From NCBI GenBank assembly GCA_945901825.1, contig CAMDMC010000022.1, positions 1-24,099 on the forward strand: 24,099 nt of DNA. Direction: 5' to 3'. The notes beneath the pieces are model-generated. The model ran no database searches, was not told the DNA's origin, and worked only from the letters and a program-made list of their open reading frames with translations. Positions 22,706 through 24,099 of this stretch are shown here, piece after piece. Position 1 is the stretch's first letter, and each line of letters starts with the position of its first letter. This DNA is from Bordetella parapertussis. Lineage in GTDB: Bacteria; Pseudomonadota; Gammaproteobacteria; Burkholderiales; Burkholderiaceae_A. The position numbers and the translations under genes are program-made.

Positions 22706-23118
22706 TCCGTTTGTAGTGAGCTAAAGCGCCACCACTCCGCCATAGCCCGAGGTGCATCGGTTTTTAGGGGTTCACAGAGTTTAGCTAGCACCTTACTCTG
22801 CAGCGCCAGGTGGCTGCGGATCCACTCAGCGGGCTGCTGACCAAGTATCGAGCAGGGCCTGCTTGTTTGTTGTCCTGTTTCCGGGCAGTTTGTGGGCAGG
22901 GGGTGGTCGGGGGGGGGTCTAGGCGAAGTAGTCAACAATCACGCCCAATTACCTCCCGTAAGCCCTGCGGCGAGTAAAGTGCGCCATGACCACCATTGAC
23001 ATCTTCTGCAACGAATCTATCGAAAATCTTCAAGAATCATCAGCCCTATGCAATCTGTGCGTTTCTCATAGGTTGGGTTGTCGTGGCCTGTAAGGCCAGA
23101 CTGACGTAAGGACACCAA
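22706..23118. other. Intergenic region between TRAP permease and PAS gene
   Basis: This 413-bp stretch has no well-supported gene. A minus-strand open frame (22681-22938) ends in a plausible helical sequence, AEWIRSHLALQSKVLAKL, but overlaps the permease 3' end and starts in low-complexity Pro-rich sequence. A G-rich tract near 22893-22919 resembles the ends of the tRNA-flank repeats. A small stem TGGCCT-GTA-AGGCCA lies at 23084-23098, just before the PAS gene. Confidence 0.5.
22986..23093 (+). CDS. Possible 35-residue cysteine-containing small protein
   Basis: ATG 22986 opens 35 codons ending at TAA 23091. The product starts MTTIDIFCNESIENLQ and contains a C-terminal CNLCVSHRLGC cluster, so Cys8, Cys22, Cys25 and Cys32. 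A C-x2-C plus a later Cys could bind metal. No ribosome binding site is clear, and the length allows chance. It lies 25 bp ahead of the PAS gene on the same strand, so it could be a leader or a small partner. Confidence 0.25.
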   Translation: MTTIDIFCNESIENLQESSALCNLCVSHRLGCRGL

Positions 23119-23544
23119 ATGAACATCCATAGCCATTACGCAGATCTACTCAACGCAACCTATGAATCCATTTTGTTTGCTGATTGTTCTGGAATCATCC
23201 AATTTTGGAACCCAGGCTGTGAGCGAATGTTCGGATTTTCATCTGACGAGGCCATCGGCCAAAGCCTCGACATCATCATTCCCGAGCGTTTACGAAAGGC
23301 ACACTGGAAAGGTTTTTTTGAAGCGGTAGAGCGTGGAGATACCCTCCCTGGAAGGCGCCCAGCCCGAACAAAGGCTCTCTCTCGCGATGGCGGCATCATC
23401 TACGTAGAAATGAGCTTTGCCATGGCCCACGACGCAGCGGGAGCCGTCATCGGGTCTGTGGCTGTTGCACGTCCGGACCAAAGCCGAAAAGAATCCGAGG
23501 AGGCGCAGGCCACGACAGAGAACAGCTGCCCGTTCTCCACGTAG
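23119..23544 (+). CDS. Stand-alone PAS-domain protein
   Basis: A 141-residue protein that is essentially one PAS domain (about residues 8-118). ESILFADCSGIIQFWNPGCE and RMFGFSSDEAIGQSLDIIIP are the S-box core, RLRKAHWKGFFEAVERGD the middle helix region, and IYVEMSFAMAHDAAGAVIGSVAVARP the closing strands. No kinase, GGDEF or DNA-binding domain is attached; the last 23 residues are polar and probably disordered. Such single PAS proteins may sense a ligand or redox state and act through partners. The cofactor cannot be assigned. GTAAGGACACC before ATG 23119 gives an acceptable ribosome site. Confidence 0.9.
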   Translation: MNIHSHYADLLNATYESILFADCSGIIQFWNPGCERMFGFSSDEAIGQSLDIIIPERLRKAHWKGFFEAVERGDTLPGRRPARTKALSRDGGIIYVEMSFAMAHDAAGAVIGSVAVARPDQSRKESEEAQATTENSCPFST

Positions 23545-23611
23545 CGTGTTCTTGGGTAGAAGCGCCAATTCTATTGCTGCACTATTTCCAGGCAGTTTTT
23601 AGTTAGAGGGT

Positions 23612-23857
23612 CTACCTCTCCCAAGGCCTAGGCCTGCGCTTGCTCTGCAGCTCCGCGATGGCCATCTCACCCATCAGGGGTGCTGCGTAGAACCGATCAA
23701 TCATCTCTGGGCTGGTACGAGCGTTCCTCGCCAGTTTCAGCGTGTCGATACTGGCACCGTAGAGCAATCTGAACATGATGCTGCTGTGCCTGAGGCTGTA
23801 GATGGTCCTAGGATCGCCCTGCGGGCTCATCTTGATACCTAGCATGTTGTTTTGCAT
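23612..23857 (-). pseudogene. Tyrosine-type recombinase/integrase, C-terminal remnant
   Basis: The 81 codons encode a sequence resembling the end of a tyrosine recombinase catalytic domain: RTIYSLRHSSIMFRLLYGAS holds the second catalytic Arg and the His of the LRH box, and TSPEMIDRFYAAPL contains the nucleophilic Tyr position. The first catalytic Arg and the whole N-terminal DNA-binding part are missing, whereas complete integrases are usually over 300 residues. Upstream sequence on this strand does not continue the domain in the same frame. It is probably a decayed integrase from an element that used a site in this region, perhaps tRNA-Val. Confidence 0.7.
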
Positions 23858-24099
23858 CCAAAACTGACCCGGGTCAGGTTTCGGTGCAAATTAACACTCA
23901 GAGGTCTTAATTCCGCACGCGAAGTGATCCGATCGGTACTCTTGTCACCACTCCCAAGGCCCCGGCTGCAGTTGATCTTGTGACCAAGACCTCGCTTAAG
24001 CCTAGCCTCAGACTGTTCGTTGAGAAGGACGCCATAGTTGTCGACTGAAGCGCCTAAGGGTTCGCTGACTTCAATAGAAAGCCATCACGAAAGCCGTTC
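23858..24099. other. Right-end sequence with a perfect palindrome, no assigned gene
   Basis: CTGACCCGGGTCAG at 23864-23877 is a perfect 14-bp palindrome right beside the integrase remnant; it may be an element-end or operator remnant. A plus-strand stretch 23911-24048 is open for 45 codons and reads like protein (KAPAAVDLVTKTSLKPSLRL) but has no start, so it could be a gene fragment. Nothing else is supported. Confidence 0.35.

Noticed and set aside
22681..22938. Minus-strand 85-codon frame as a real gene
   Set aside because: It overlaps the permease 3' end, begins in G/C-run-derived Pro-rich sequence, and I recognise no family; it is noted only in the intergenic entry.
23911..24048. 45-codon open stretch at the right end as a gene
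   Set aside because: No start codon and no recognisable family; possibly a fragment, but unsupported.
1..24099. CRISPR arrays, rRNA genes and riboswitches
   Set aside because: Looked for regularly spaced short repeats, rRNA-like sequence and conserved riboswitch cores; none seen.

Overview
The window looks like a chromosomal segment of a proteobacterium, most likely a beta-proteobacterium (Burkholderiales-like). This rests on gene content only: an encoded CCA end on the tRNA, an MtgA-type transglycosylase, a TAXI-type TRAP fused permease with a DUF3394-like tail, and a valine tRNA with anticodon CAC. No rRNA or species marker is present, so the assignment is tentative.

Bases 1-2295 are housekeeping: the 3' end of glycine dehydrogenase (gcvP), overlapped by an aminomethyltransferase (gcvT), then mtgA. 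Bases 2430-10354 are an unusual run of genes for moving or sensing ions. On the plus strand these are a CLC chloride channel/antiporter and a voltage-sensor-like membrane protein with no recognisable pore filter. They are followed by a compact DUF1538 membrane protein - PII-like - PII-like - coiled-coil cluster (5173-8526) that ends at a strong terminator. Facing it on the minus strand are two tandem voltage-gated sodium-channel-like genes with non-standard selectivity filters. A 26-codon one-helix membrane peptide overlaps the end of the second channel gene. The coiled-coil protein carries asparagine at multiples of seven residues along most of its length. The DUF1538/PII/coiled-coil set, with its voltage-sensor neighbour, is my best candidate for an undescribed membrane system.

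Bases 10465-11930 (minus strand) hold two small envelope proteins with overlapping ATGA and an Rrf2-type regulator. At 12286 lies tRNA-Val(CAC). Its 3' portion plus about 176 bp of flank is duplicated 1,355 bp downstream (about 94% identical over 224 bp), and the two copies bracket a peroxiredoxin/MAPEG gene pair. This looks like an integration or duplication scar at a tRNA, and accessory DNA follows: a truncated IS66-family element whose transposase gene is fused in frame to the tail of an EamA-type permease.

Bases 15402-22705 form a plausible amino-acid use module: a LysR-type regulator, a D-amino-acid dehydrogenase-like oxidase, a divergent class III aminotransferase, and a TAXI binding protein with its fused TRAP permease. 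The permease's conserved N-terminus is out of frame with its apparent ATG by one base. The right end holds a stand-alone PAS protein and a tyrosine-recombinase C-terminal remnant, again pointing to a mobile-DNA-scarred region.
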